Shown here in pieces: positions 32,707 to 41,353 of a stretch of 64,000 nucleotides of DNA. Location of the stretch: contig JAJPHT010000015.1 in assembly GCA_021325135.1 (NCBI GenBank), forward strand, positions 62,001 through 126,000, given 5' to 3'. The DNA comes from Pseudomonadota bacterium. GTDB taxonomy: Archaea; Thermoplasmatota; SW-10-69-26; JACQPN01; JAJPHT01. The position numbers and the translations under genes were made by a program. The first letter of the stretch is position 1. Every line of letters starts with the position of its first letter. A model generated the notes under the pieces. It did no database searches. It saw only the letters and a list, made by a program, of their open reading frames with translations, and had not been told where the DNA came from.

Positions 32707-33009
32707 ATGCGCTTCCCCACGCTTCTCGTCCCCCTGGCCATCCTCGGCAGCTTCCTCGTCCTCGCCCCTGCGGCCGACGCCAAGCTGCCCATCCCCTCCT
32801 GCGTCGGCGTCCCGTGCGTCAGCGTCGCGCCGCCCACCTACGTGGGCGCTGACGTCGAGTGCCACGTGGTCGTGAACGCCGTGTTCGACGTGGTCTCCTG
32901 CGCGGTGGACGGCGGCCACGTCTCCGCCGCGGACGCCCTCTGCGAGCTCTGCCTCGGCGTCACCTTCGTCGACTGCGAGGCGGGCACGGCGGCCATCGAC
33001 TGCCGCTGA
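32707..33009 (+). CDS. Small secreted Cys-rich protein
   Basis: A 100-residue precursor with a signal peptide (TLLVPLAILGSFLVLAPAADA) and a mature part of about 75 residues holding eight to nine cysteines (PSCVGVPCVS, DVECHVVV, VSCAVDGG, LCELCLG, VDCEAG, IDCR). It looks like a disulfide-rich extracellular domain. ATG at 32707 is preferred to an in-frame TTG at 32701. No family recognised. Confidence 0.65.
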   Translation: MRFPTLLVPLAILGSFLVLAPAADAKLPIPSCVGVPCVSVAPPTYVGADVECHVVVNAVFDVVSCAVDGGHVSAADALCELCLGVTFVDCEAGTAAIDCR

Positions 33010-33077
33010 GCCCCGTTGGGGAACGGCCCGCCCTTTCCCCAACCTTCAATCCCTTGGCCCGCCGAAGCCGCGCTGGC

Positions 33078-33452
33078 ATGCGCCGCACCCTCTCCACCCT
33101 CCTCTTCGCCCTGGGCGCGCTGATGATCGCCCTCGCGGCGCTTCTCTTCGTCTCGGCCCGCGTGCGGCCCGCGCAGGGGCTCGAGGACCTGGGCTGGATC
33201 GTCATGGCCCTCCTGCTCGTCGCGCTGGCGGGCGTCCCCTTCTCCGTGGGCCTGCTCATGGCGCCCGAGGCGCGGCATCGCACCATCGTCCTGGCCAGCC
33301 TGGGCTGCCTCCTGGCGGCCGTCCCCGCCGCGGGCTTCCTCACCGCGGGCACGACGGCGCTCACCGCCATCGGCGTCGTCGCGCTGGCGCTGGCGGCGGC
33401 GGGGATCGCGCGCGGCGTGCGGCTCTGGCGCCCACGCCCGGCGTCGAAGTAG
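33078..33452 (+). CDS. Four-helix membrane protein
   Basis: A 124-residue protein made almost entirely of four hydrophobic helices (TLLFALGALMIALAALLFV, LGWIVMALLLVALAGVPF, IVLASLGCLLAAVPAAGFL, ALTAIGVVALALAAAGIA) with short basic loops. It could be a small transporter-like or structural membrane protein; nothing more specific can be said. It follows the Cys-rich gene by 68 nt. Confidence 0.65.
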   Translation: MRRTLSTLLFALGALMIALAALLFVSARVRPAQGLEDLGWIVMALLLVALAGVPFSVGLLMAPEARHRTIVLASLGCLLAAVPAAGFLTAGTTALTAIGVVALALAAAGIARGVRLWRPRPASK

Positions 33453-33572
33453 CAGGCAAGGGTCAAACCTTCCCGGAGGACCCTGCCAACAGGCCCGGCT
33501 TCGCGCGCAGGCTCTGGCCCCGTGGCCCGCCCCCGCCTCGTCCGGCGCGAGGACGACGCTGCCCCTGAGGCA

Positions 33573-33580
33573 CCTTTAAG
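33573..33580 (+). promoter_or_regulatory. TATA-like box for the U32 gene
   Basis: CCTTTAAG, centred about 33 nt before the ATG at 33610, is suitable for a message with a very short leader. No Shine-Dalgarno is evident near the start. Confidence 0.4.
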
Positions 33581-33609
33581 GGCGAGCACGGGTAAGCGCC
33601 GCCGTCCCC

Positions 33610-36195
33610 ATGCCCCTCTCCCGCGTCGCCACCACGTTCCGGCTGCCCCTCGCCCCGCAGCGGCAGGCGCAGCGCGTGGAGCTTCTGGCCCCGGCGGGCA
33701 GCTTCGAGGCGCTCGTCGCTGCGGTGGAGAACGGCGCGGACGCCGTGTACCTGGCGGGGCAGCACTTCGGCGCGCGCAAGTTCGCGCGGAACTTCACCGA
33801 CGAGGAGCTTCGCCGCGGCATCGACTTCGCCCACGTGCGCGGCGTGAAGGTCTTCGTCACGGTCAACACGCTGGTCTTCAACGAGGAGTTCCGCGACCTC
33901 GTGCCGTTCCTCGCCACCATCCGCGAGGCGGGCGCGGACGCCATCATCGTGCAGGACCTGGGCGTCATGAAGGTCCTGCGGAGCCTCTTCCCCGACCTGC
34001 CGCTGCACATCAGCACCCAGGCGACCGTCCACAACAGCAAGGGGGTCCACTGGCTGGAGGACCTGGGCGCCGAGCGCGCGATCCTCGCCCGCGAGATGAC
34101 GCTCAAGGACATCGTGCAGATGAAGGAGAGGACGGGCGCGGAGCTGGAGACGTTCGTCCACGGCGCGCTCTGCTACTGCTACTCGGGCCAATGCCTCATG
34201 TCCTCCCTCATCGGCGAGAGGAGCGGCAACCGCGGCGCGTGCGCCTACACCTGCCGCCTGCCCTACGACATGACGCAGGGGGGCGAGGTCATGCCCGACG
34301 TGGAGCAGAAGCACGTGCTCTCCTCCAAGGACCTCAACCAGATCGAGAGCATCCCCAAGCTCATCGAGTCGGGCGTCACGTCGTTCAAGATCGAGGGCCG
34401 CATGAAGCGCCCCGAGTACGTCGCGGTCGTCACGCGCGCGTACCGCAACGCCATCGACCGCCACTACGCGGGGAACTTCCACGTCACGCCGGAGGAGCAC
34501 GAGGCCGTGATGCACGTGTTCAACCGCGAGTTCACGCCGGGCTACCTCGAAGGCAAGGAGAAGTGGGCGTTCACCTCGTGGGACACCGACGGCAACCGCG
34601 GGACGCCCCTGGGCGAGGTCGTGGAGGCGGGGCGCGGCTACGTCAAGGTGCGCCTCGCGGAGCCGCTGCGCGTGAAGGACGGCATCAGCGTCGTCCACAT
34701 GCCCACGTGGGGCCACGAGAAGGGGGGCGAGCCGGAGGAGTACGGCTTCACCGTCACGCAGATCGACTTCGCGGGCCGCTGGGTCACCGAGGCCGATCCC
34801 GGCATGGTCGTCTCCCTCAAGGGGAACGCCAAGGCCAGCGTGGGCGACAAGGTCTACAAGACGGCGGACTTCGACACGCTGGAGGCCGCGCGCCTGACGT
34901 TCACGGGCGTCCCGCTGCGCCGCGTCGGCGTCTCGCTGCGCGCCCGCGTCGAGGTGGGCAGGCCCATCGCGGTCGAGCTTCGCGACGAGGAGCGCGGCGT
35001 CGCGGCGCGCCACGAGGGGTTCGTCGTCCAGCCCGCGCGCAAGGCGCCCCTTGCCGAGGCCACCGTGCGCGAGCAGCTCACGAAGCTCACCGACACCGTC
35101 TTCGAGGCCGACGCGATCGATATCACGGTGGGGCCCGGCGCGTTCGCGCCCCTCTCGGAGCTGAACGAGGCGCGCCGGGGCGCGGTCGCCGCGCTGGAGC
35201 GCGCCATCGCGGAGCGCGCGCACCGGGCTCCGCTCGCCGACCTCGACGTGAAGGCCGCGCGCCTGCTCACGTTCCCCGAGGTGGACCGCAGCGCGCGGAC
35301 GCTGGACCTGGCGGTCAACTGCTGGGGCCTCGCCAACGTGCGCGCGGCGCTGGAGGGCGGAGCGAAGACCGTCTACTTCAGCGGCCTCAAGGTGGGCGGC
35401 CTCCAGCCCAGGTGGGACTCCGTCGCGGAGGCCGCGGCGCTCGCCGAGGAGCACGGCGCGAAGCTCTGGCTCGCCAGCGGCATGATCCAGAAGGACTGGG
35501 AGGTGGAGGCGCTCCGCGCCGCCGTGCGCGAGGCCCGCGCGAGCCCCGCGTTCGCGGGCGTGCTCGCGGGCAACCACGGCGCGTGCCAGGTGGCGAAGGA
35601 GGAGGGCGTGCCCTTCGTCGCGGACTGGCCGCTCAACGTCTACAACAGCGTGACCACCGACTTCCTCGTGGAGCACGGCGCCGCGCGCATCACGCTCTCG
35701 CCCGAATTGACGCTGGAGCAGATGGCGGACGTGGCGCGCCACACCGCGGCGCCCCTGGAGGCGCTGGTCCACGGCCGGCTCACGCTCATGACCAGCGAGT
35801 ACTGCAGCATCGGCCACGCGACGCGCTGCCAGATGCCCGGCGGCACGTGGGCGCCCTGCCACGACGCGGCGTACTCGCTCCAGGACCGCCTGGGCAAGCG
35901 CTTCCCCCTGGAGACCGACGGCGCGTGCCGCATGTACATCCTCAACTCGGTGGAGCTGGCGATGCTCAACCGGCTGCCCGACCTCGCGGCGGCGGGGCTC
36001 GACGTGCTCCGCATCGAGAGCATCGGCACGAAGCCCGACGCGCTGCGCGAGCAGGTCGCGCTCTACCGCGAGGCCATCGACGCGTGGAACGCGGACCCCT
36101 CGGGCTATCACCTGCCCAAGGGCCGCTGGAAGGCGCTGGAGCAGACGTGCCCCGACGGCTTCACCACCGGCCACTTCTACCGCGGGCCAGCGTGA
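33610..36195 (+). CDS. U32-family protein (RNA-hydroxylation/peptidase U32 type)
   Basis: An 861-residue protein. The N-terminal U32 TIM-barrel domain contains VELLAPAGSFEALVAAVENGADAVY (read as two pieces around EALVAA), the His-rich ISTQATVHNS and a cysteine cluster GALCYCYSGQC with NRGACAYTCRLPYD. A long C-terminal region (DUF3656-like plus a second barrel) makes it the long form. Despite the family name, studied members (RlhA, TrhP) hydroxylate RNA bases with an Fe-S cluster. It is thus more likely an RNA-modifying enzyme than a protease. It overlaps the convergent PKD gene by 35 nt. Confidence 0.85.
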   Translation: MPLSRVATTFRLPLAPQRQAQRVELLAPAGSFEALVAAVENGADAVYLAGQHFGARKFARNFTDEELRRGIDFAHVRGVKVFVTVNTLVFNEEFRDLVPFLATIREAGADAIIVQDLGVMKVLRSLFPDLPLHISTQATVHNSKGVHWLEDLGAERAILAREMTLKDIVQMKERTGAELETFVHGALCYCYSGQCLMSSLIGERSGNRGACAYTCRLPYDMTQGGEVMPDVEQKHVLSSKDLNQIESIPKLIESGVTSFKIEGRMKRPEYVAVVTRAYRNAIDRHYAGNFHVTPEEHEAVMHVFNREFTPGYLEGKEKWAFTSWDTDGNRGTPLGEVVEAGRGYVKVRLAEPLRVKDGISVVHMPTWGHEKGGEPEEYGFTVTQIDFAGRWVTEADPGMVVSLKGNAKASVGDKVYKTADFDTLEAARLTFTGVPLRRVGVSLRARVEVGRPIAVELRDEERGVAARHEGFVVQPARKAPLAEATVREQLTKLTDTVFEADAIDITVGPGAFAPLSELNEARRGAVAALERAIAERAHRAPLADLDVKAARLLTFPEVDRSARTLDLAVNCWGLANVRAALEGGAKTVYFSGLKVGGLQPRWDSVAEAAALAEEHGAKLWLASGMIQKDWEVEALRAAVREARASPAFAGVLAGNHGACQVAKEEGVPFVADWPLNVYNSVTTDFLVEHGAARITLSPELTLEQMADVARHTAAPLEALVHGRLTLMTSEYCSIGHATRCQMPGGTWAPCHDAAYSLQDRLGKRFPLETDGACRMYILNSVELAMLNRLPDLAAAGLDVLRIESIGTKPDALREQVALYREAIDAWNADPSGYHLPKGRWKALEQTCPDGFTTGHFYRGPA

Positions 36196-37717
36196 GGACG
36201 ACCGCGAGCGCGGCGACGAGGCCCAGCCCCGGCGCGCGCTTCTCGGCGGGCGACGTCGCGGCGGGTGGCGAGGTCGTCGTGACGTTGCTCGCGGCCGGCG
36301 TCGGCGCGGCGACCACGGCCTCGGCGTCCACCTCCTGCGTGGTGGCGTTGCTGATGCCGTAGGCGTCCGTCACGGTGAGCCTCACCTCGTGCGGGCCGGG
36401 GGACGCGTAGCGGTGGCTCGCCGTGGGGCCCAGCGAGGAGGAGCCGTCCCCCCAGTCCCACGAGTAGGAGACGATGCGCCCTTCCCCCGCCGAGCCGAAG
36501 GCGTCGCCCGTGACTTCGAGGCCGCTGACGCTGAGCGTCATGCTGGGCGTCGGGGGCCGCGACGCGAGGGTCACGTTCTGGAACGCGGTGGAGGTCTGCC
36601 CGTAGCCGTCGGTCACGGTGAGCTGGATCGTGTGCCTGCCGGGCGTGGAGTAGACGTGCGTCGCGTTGGGCGTCGTCGTCTCGTCCGCGCCCGCCGAGGG
36701 GTCCCAGCGCCAGGCGTACCCCGTGAGGTTCCACCCCGTGGTGTTGGAGGCGTCCACGAGGACCTTCATGCCGTCGGCCACGGTGGCGCGGAACGTCGCG
36801 ACCGGGGGCACGACGCCCGGGGGCACGGAGACGTTGACCGAGTGGGAGACGTTGGCCTGCCCTCCGCGGTCGTCCTCCACGTGGAGCACGATCACGTACT
36901 GGCCTGCCGCGCCGTAGGTGTGCGTCGAGACGAGGTCCGACCCGATCTGCGGCTGCCCCAGGAGCGCCGCCGTGGCGCCCGGCGAGGACTGGCCGTCCCC
37001 CCACTCGTAGTACGACGCCTGGAGGGTGCCGTCGGGGTCGTAGGAGGCGGTGCCGTTCACGTCCACCGTGAGGTTGCTCACGGCCACGTCGAAGAGGGCG
37101 ACGGGGGGCTTGTTGGGCGGGCGGCTCGTCTGCGCGACGTGCGTGGCCGTCGCGGTGGCGCCCGCGTCGTCGGTCACGCGCAGCGTCACGGCGTAGTCGC
37201 CCGGCGCGCGGTACGAGTGCGCGGCCGAGACGCCCGACGCGTTGTCGCCGTCGCCCCAGTCCCACGCGTACTCCACGATGCGCCCGTCGGGGTCGGACGA
37301 CGCGCTGGCGTTGACCGTGGCGTTGAGCGCCGCCACCGTGAGGTTGAACTCGGCGACGGGGGGCTGGTTCGCCGCGGGCGCGGGCGTGGTCGCCGCGGGC
37401 GCCTGCACGACGACGGTGCCCGTCATGGACGGGTGGATCGCGCAATGATAGCTGTAGGTCCCGGGCGTCGGGAACGTCCGCTCGCACGTCGCCCCCGTGG
37501 ACGCGCTGGGGCAGTCGGCCGGGCCCCCCGCCGCATCGAACGTCACCGTGTGCGGGCCGCCTGACCACGTCCAGAGCACGCTGCCGCCCGCGGGGATGGT
37601 CACCGAGGCGGGCGAGAAGGAGAAGCTCGCCACCGTCACGGACGCGTCGGCCGCCCGCGCGACGGGCGCGAGCGGCGCGACCAGCAGCAGCGCGAAGAGC
37701 GCGAGGGCCAGACGCAT
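36161..37717 (-). CDS. Surface protein: cupredoxin domain plus PKD repeats and PGF-like C-terminus
   Basis: A 518-residue precursor with a signal peptide. Residues about 25-110 form a blue-copper domain with ligands His56 (GGPHTVTF), Cys92, His95 and Met98 (YSYHCAIHPSMTG). Four PKD-type domains follow, each with a WDWGDG or related strand (YAWDWGDGD, YEWGDGQ, YAWRWDPS, YSWDWGDGS). After a Thr/Pro-rich stretch the C-terminus is APGLGLVAALAVVLTLARG plus basic residues, close to the PGF-CTERM signal of archaeosortase substrates. It probably carries electrons or copper at the surface. ATG at 37717 was chosen over an upstream TTG. Confidence 0.88.
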   Translation of the reverse strand: MRLALALFALLLVAPLAPVARAADASVTVASFSFSPASVTIPAGGSVLWTWSGGPHTVTFDAAGGPADCPSASTGATCERTFPTPGTYSYHCAIHPSMTGTVVVQAPAATTPAPAANQPPVAEFNLTVAALNATVNASASSDPDGRIVEYAWDWGDGDNASGVSAAHSYRAPGDYAVTLRVTDDAGATATATHVAQTSRPPNKPPVALFDVAVSNLTVDVNGTASYDPDGTLQASYYEWGDGQSSPGATAALLGQPQIGSDLVSTHTYGAAGQYVIVLHVEDDRGGQANVSHSVNVSVPPGVVPPVATFRATVADGMKVLVDASNTTGWNLTGYAWRWDPSAGADETTTPNATHVYSTPGRHTIQLTVTDGYGQTSTAFQNVTLASRPPTPSMTLSVSGLEVTGDAFGSAGEGRIVSYSWDWGDGSSSLGPTASHRYASPGPHEVRLTVTDAYGISNATTQEVDAEAVVAAPTPAASNVTTTSPPAATSPAEKRAPGLGLVAALAVVLTLARGRSGRW

Positions 37718-37777
37718 GCGACCGCGCAACGGAGGCCCGAAGGATCAAGACCGCTCCCTACGGACCTCCCAATCCTC

Positions 37778-38131
37778 ATGTGGGGGCGCACGCCTGCCCG
37801 CGCCGTGGCGGGACTGGCCCTCGCTCCCTGGCAATGGGGCGCCCTCGCGGCGGCCTACGCCGTCTTCTTCGTCGCCCCCGCCCTCTGGATGGCGCGCCGC
37901 GCCAAGCGCGACGGCGACAAGGTCGCCATCTGGACGGCCCTCGTCCTCGTGGGCAGCGTCATGGGCATCGTGGAGTACTTCGAGCATCGCGCCATCCTCC
38001 AGGCCCGCGCGCGGCGTGGCGACGAGCCGCCGGACTATGGGGCGGCCGCGCCCCGGCAGGGAAAAGGCCAAGAGGCGCCCCGGCAAGCGCCGCCCCGTGA
38101 GGAGGAAGGGGAGGAGCGGGAGGGGCGCTAG
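37778..38131 (+). CDS. Small membrane protein with charged tail
   Basis: A 117-residue protein with two to three hydrophobic segments (WQWGALAAAYAVFFVAPALW, AIWTALVLVGSVMGIVEYF) and a Lys/Glu/Arg/Pro-rich C-terminal tail of about 40 residues. No family recognised. The reading frame continues past its stop directly into the HTH remnant at 38132-38278, which suggests the tail and the remnant were joined by a rearrangement. Confidence 0.6.
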   Translation: MWGRTPARAVAGLALAPWQWGALAAAYAVFFVAPALWMARRAKRDGDKVAIWTALVLVGSVMGIVEYFEHRAILQARARRGDEPPDYGAAAPRQGKGQEAPRQAPPREEEGEEREGR

Positions 38132-38278
38132 CGGCGCGCGCCGTGGGGCGCTGCTGCCGCGGGCTCGCTGCGCGAGGCGGGCCGCCGGCTGGGCATGGCG
38201 GCGCCCTCGGTCCACAGGACCAAGAAGCGCCTCGAAGGGGCGGGGCTCCTGCCCATCCCCGCGCCGCAAAGCCCATGA
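38132..38278 (+). pseudogene. C-terminal winged-helix fragment, remnant of a membrane regulator
   Basis: About 45 codons with no usable start. GSLREAGRRLGMAAPSVH followed by RTKKRLEGAGLLP closely matches the extreme C-terminus of the regulator at 38380-40467 (LTLREAGARLGLSAPSVH, RCKKRLEKAGLLP). It begins immediately after a stop codon and ends with its own TGA, so it is not expressed as a normal gene. It may be the tail of a lost tandem paralogue, or a partial duplication. Confidence 0.75.
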
Positions 38279-38379
38279 GCCCCCTCGGGCACCCGGGCCT
38301 CGCGAGGAGGCTTGCTAGCCGGATGCTCCGTCGTCAGGAATACCCCCCGCGCGCTCGTTCGTTCGGGAGCTTGACCTCC

Positions 38380-40467
38380 GTGCGTCCGACCCTCGCCTTC
38401 GCCCTCTTCGCAGCCCTTCTCATGACCGCCCCCGCCGCCCGGGCGGGGTGGTTCTCCAAGACGACCATCCACGTTGCCCCCTACCGCGTGGGCGACGTGC
38501 TGCGCTACGAGGAGGCAAGCCGCGTCGTCTCCAAGGACGGCAAGGCCGAGACCGAGTCCGCCACGCACGTCGCGGCGGTGGAGCGGCGCCTCGCCATTCC
38601 CGACCCCTACGGCGAGCCGCGCCCCGTGACGGCCATCCGCGTGGACCTGCTGCGCGACGGGAAGCTCAACGGCAGCGTCCGCTTCCACGTCCTCGACGGG
38701 AGCAACCTCTCTCTGAGGACCGACACCCTCTACGGGCAGTTCACGTATGGCTTCGGCTACAGCGCCCAGGGGCAGGGCGTCGCGGGCGTGCCCGTCACGG
38801 GCGGCTGGTCGTACAGCCAGAACACGACGTGGCTCTCCACGTTCAACACCAGCGTGTGGGACCTCTACCTCGTGCGGCCCGCGACGCTCTCCGAGGGGGA
38901 CCGCGTCCCGGTGGAGGACCTCTTTCCCGGCATGCCGCGGCCCGGCGCGCTCTCGGCGCCCGCGGAGGCCACGACCTTCCATGGCCACGACGCGATCCTG
39001 CTGCGCTACGACGTGGCCCAGCTTTTCGGGCCCGAGGAGACGAATCTCACTGGCGAGCTGAGGCTCGTCTTGGCCGACGGGCTCCCCGGCCTCGTCAAGG
39101 GCGAGGTGGACGCGGAGGACCTCGGCGAAGGCTCGCGCGAGACGGGCTCGTGGGAGTTGGCGGGCTACTCTCCGGGCAGCGGGGAGGCGATGCCCGCCTA
39201 TCGCGGAGTCACGCTGCGCGGCCCCGCGGCGGGGCCCTACGAGGCGTTGAGCCTCGACACGCGCGCCCTCCCCGTGGACTACCGCTTCGACGACGCGCTC
39301 GCGAACCTCAAGGCCGACCCCCAGATGGGGCTCGCCTCGTGGCTGCGGCAGCACCCGGCCGCGCAGGTCCTCTACGCTGGCTACGACCGCCTCGGCTCGT
39401 CGCGGGTGAGCGGCGCCCAGGACACCGACGGCGGCTGGGGCGTCACGCTGGTGGACGGGCGCGAGACGCGCTCCTTCTATTCCTCCCGCGAAGGCGCGGC
39501 GGCCGGGGCGGCGAGCCGGCTGCCCGACGCGCTGCGCAACGCGCCCGGCGTCACGGTCCACGACTTTGACGACGGCGGGAGCCGCGTGGACGCGGCGCCC
39601 GGCGTGCCCGCGGGTCTCGTGGCTCCGGCCGACGCGCTGCGCGCGGCGCTCGCCCAGGGGCTCGACGCGTCGAGCATCAAGGGCATCTCGTTCGCCCTGG
39701 GCTCGTACCACGGCCAGACGTATGCCGTCTGGACGTTCAGCGAGGTGGGCAGCCAGACGCAAAGCGGGACCGAGGAGGGGCGCATGGTCTTCGTGGACGC
39801 GATCACCGGCGCCGCGACGGGAATCGCCAGCACGCGGCGCACGGTGGACAACCCGGGCCTCATCCCGCTGGGCGCCGCGGCCGCGGACCTCCCGGGATCG
39901 GGCGCGTCCACCCTCTCTGCCCTCGCGGGCCCCGGCCTCGGCGCGGGCCTCGCCGGCGGCGCGGCGCTCACCGGCCTCGCGCTCCTGGCGCTCCTCGTGA
40001 AGTTCCTCCTCGTGCCGCTCTTCACGCGGCTGCGCCGCGACGGCCTGCTGGAGAACGCGACCCGCGCCCGCCTCTACGAGCGCATCCGCGCCGAGCCCGG
40101 CATCCACCTGGCGGAGCTTGTCGACTTCACCGGGATCGGCGAGGGCGCGACGCGGCACCACGTGGACCAGCTCGTGAAGCACCGCTTCGTCACGCGTCTG
40201 GACGAAGAGGGCTTCGTGCGCTTCTACGCCGCGGGCGAGGTGCCCCCCGACGTCGCGCGCCGCGAGGCGCTTCTCCGCGCGGGCTCCATGCGCGGCGTGT
40301 ACGACCTCTACGCCCGCGAGCCGCGGCTCACGCTGCGCGAGGCGGGCGCGCGGCTGGGCCTCTCCGCGCCCAGCGTGCACCGCTGCAAGAAGCGGCTGGA
40401 GAAGGCCGGTCTCCTGCCCGCCGCGACCGAGGCGCGCGTGGCGGCCGCCGCTGCGGCAGAAGCCTGA
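38380..40467 (+). CDS. Membrane-anchored regulator: extracytoplasmic domain, TM helix, two winged helices
   Basis: A 695-residue protein with an unusual layout. A signal peptide (LAFALFAALLMTAPAARA) is followed by about 490 extracytoplasmic residues in beta-rich and alpha/beta segments. One transmembrane helix lies near 528-548 (GLALLALLVKFLLVPLF), then a cytoplasmic part with two winged-helix domains: LYERIRAEPGIHLAELV with ATRHHVDQLVKHRFV, and VYDLYAREPRLTLREAGARLG with SAPSVHRCKKRLEKAGLL. This would let it sense something outside and bind DNA directly. GTG at 38380 gives a clean signal peptide. The C-terminal end is echoed by the remnant just upstream. Confidence 0.85.
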   Translation: MRPTLAFALFAALLMTAPAARAGWFSKTTIHVAPYRVGDVLRYEEASRVVSKDGKAETESATHVAAVERRLAIPDPYGEPRPVTAIRVDLLRDGKLNGSVRFHVLDGSNLSLRTDTLYGQFTYGFGYSAQGQGVAGVPVTGGWSYSQNTTWLSTFNTSVWDLYLVRPATLSEGDRVPVEDLFPGMPRPGALSAPAEATTFHGHDAILLRYDVAQLFGPEETNLTGELRLVLADGLPGLVKGEVDAEDLGEGSRETGSWELAGYSPGSGEAMPAYRGVTLRGPAAGPYEALSLDTRALPVDYRFDDALANLKADPQMGLASWLRQHPAAQVLYAGYDRLGSSRVSGAQDTDGGWGVTLVDGRETRSFYSSREGAAAGAASRLPDALRNAPGVTVHDFDDGGSRVDAAPGVPAGLVAPADALRAALAQGLDASSIKGISFALGSYHGQTYAVWTFSEVGSQTQSGTEEGRMVFVDAITGAATGIASTRRTVDNPGLIPLGAAAADLPGSGASTLSALAGPGLGAGLAGGAALTGLALLALLVKFLLVPLFTRLRRDGLLENATRARLYERIRAEPGIHLAELVDFTGIGEGATRHHVDQLVKHRFVTRLDEEGFVRFYAAGEVPPDVARREALLRAGSMRGVYDLYAREPRLTLREAGARLGLSAPSVHRCKKRLEKAGLLPAATEARVAAAAAAEA

Positions 40468-40492
40468 AGCGCCCGCCCCGCCTCGCCGTCGC

Positions 40493-40888
40493 GTGCGCGT
40501 GTTCGTCGTGCCCGGCCCGGACGAGGAGGTCGCCAAGGCCCTCGTCACCGCGATCCACGAGGCGGGCCACGAGGTCATCAACGACCCCTTCGGCGCGCTG
40601 AGGGCCCCGCCCCTCGCGCAGGCGGAGCGCAACGTCTTCCTGGGCGCGGTGGACCGCATGCTGGAGGCCGACGCCGTGGTGGCCGACGCGTCGGCCCAGA
40701 GCCACGCCGTGGGGTGGTGCGTCGCCTGGTTCCTGGCGAAGGGGCGCCTCGCCGTGCTCTCCTGCCGCCGCGACGCGCGCGCCGCCCTCTCCCCCATGCT
40801 CGCGGGCAACCCCAGCCCGTGGCAGAAGCTCGTCCTCTACGAGGGGCCGCGCGACCTGGCCGACGCCCTGGCCTCCCTTCTGCGCTGA
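40493..40888 (+). CDS. Nucleoside 2-deoxyribosyltransferase-like protein
   Basis: A 131-residue Rossmann-like protein. It opens VRVFVVPGPDEEVAKAL, and DAVVADASAQSHAVGWCVAWF followed by a short GRLAVLSCRRD strand is the usual pattern of the nucleoside deoxyribosyltransferase/DNPH1 fold. In that fold the Asp in this loop and a downstream Glu act on N-glycosidic bonds; the catalytic Glu is not obvious here. The start is GTG. It lies 26 nt after the regulator gene and may be co-transcribed. Confidence 0.65.
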   Translation: MRVFVVPGPDEEVAKALVTAIHEAGHEVINDPFGALRAPPLAQAERNVFLGAVDRMLEADAVVADASAQSHAVGWCVAWFLAKGRLAVLSCRRDARAALSPMLAGNPSPWQKLVLYEGPRDLADALASLLR

Positions 40889-41353
40889 CGCGCGCGGCGT
40901 CGGTGCCCTTTCTCGAAGAACGCTGGATCATGACGAGTCTTGTTATGAGAATCGCCACGAAATCTAGAACATCAGGAAAAGATTGACCCGTGTCGCCGTC
41001 CGGCGCCGCCGGTTGATGGATCCGCCGGATGGTGGGGGCGAGGCTGGCGCGTGGCGCCCCAGACCCGCCCGCGCGTAGGGCCGCCGCGATTCGCCTTTGG
41101 ATCGCCAATCATCAGGAAAAATCGATGGAGCGCCGGAGCGAATCCTCCCGGAAAGATAGCATTTGAATCGATAGCGACGCCTGGACGAGGCTTGCCGGCC
41201 CTCGCCTGGCGCGGACGGGCGTGGGAGACCGGTGAACCTGTGATCTGTTTCTGCGGCTTCGATTCACAATTAGTCTCGACGGTTGTATTTTCGTCTGCTC
41301 CGCGCATGCCGTGCCGGCGCCATGGCGCCATGAGAGTTGTTGGAGGAAATCAC
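40889..41353 (+). promoter_or_regulatory. 465-bp AT-richer control region of the glycine-rich operon
   Basis: This gap has no convincing gene and is visibly richer in A/T than its surroundings. CATCAGGAAAA occurs twice (40970-40980 and 41110-41120), and TTGTATTTT at 41283-41291 could be a TATA element. A perfect 14-bp palindrome GGCGCCATGGCGCC lies at 41316-41329. GGAGG at 41342-41346 is the Shine-Dalgarno for the ATG at 41354. Such a long leader suggests regulated expression. Confidence 0.55.

Noticed and set aside
33463..36174. 903-codon antisense frame opposite the U32 gene
   Set aside because: The U32 motifs are on the plus strand. The opposite frame is rich in Arg/Val/His/Asp blocks without any domain.
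40930..40986. 18-codon frame (ATG at 40930) in the AT-rich leader of the glycine-rich operon
   Set aside because: No Shine-Dalgarno or correctly spaced TATA box and no recognisable pattern. Too short to support.
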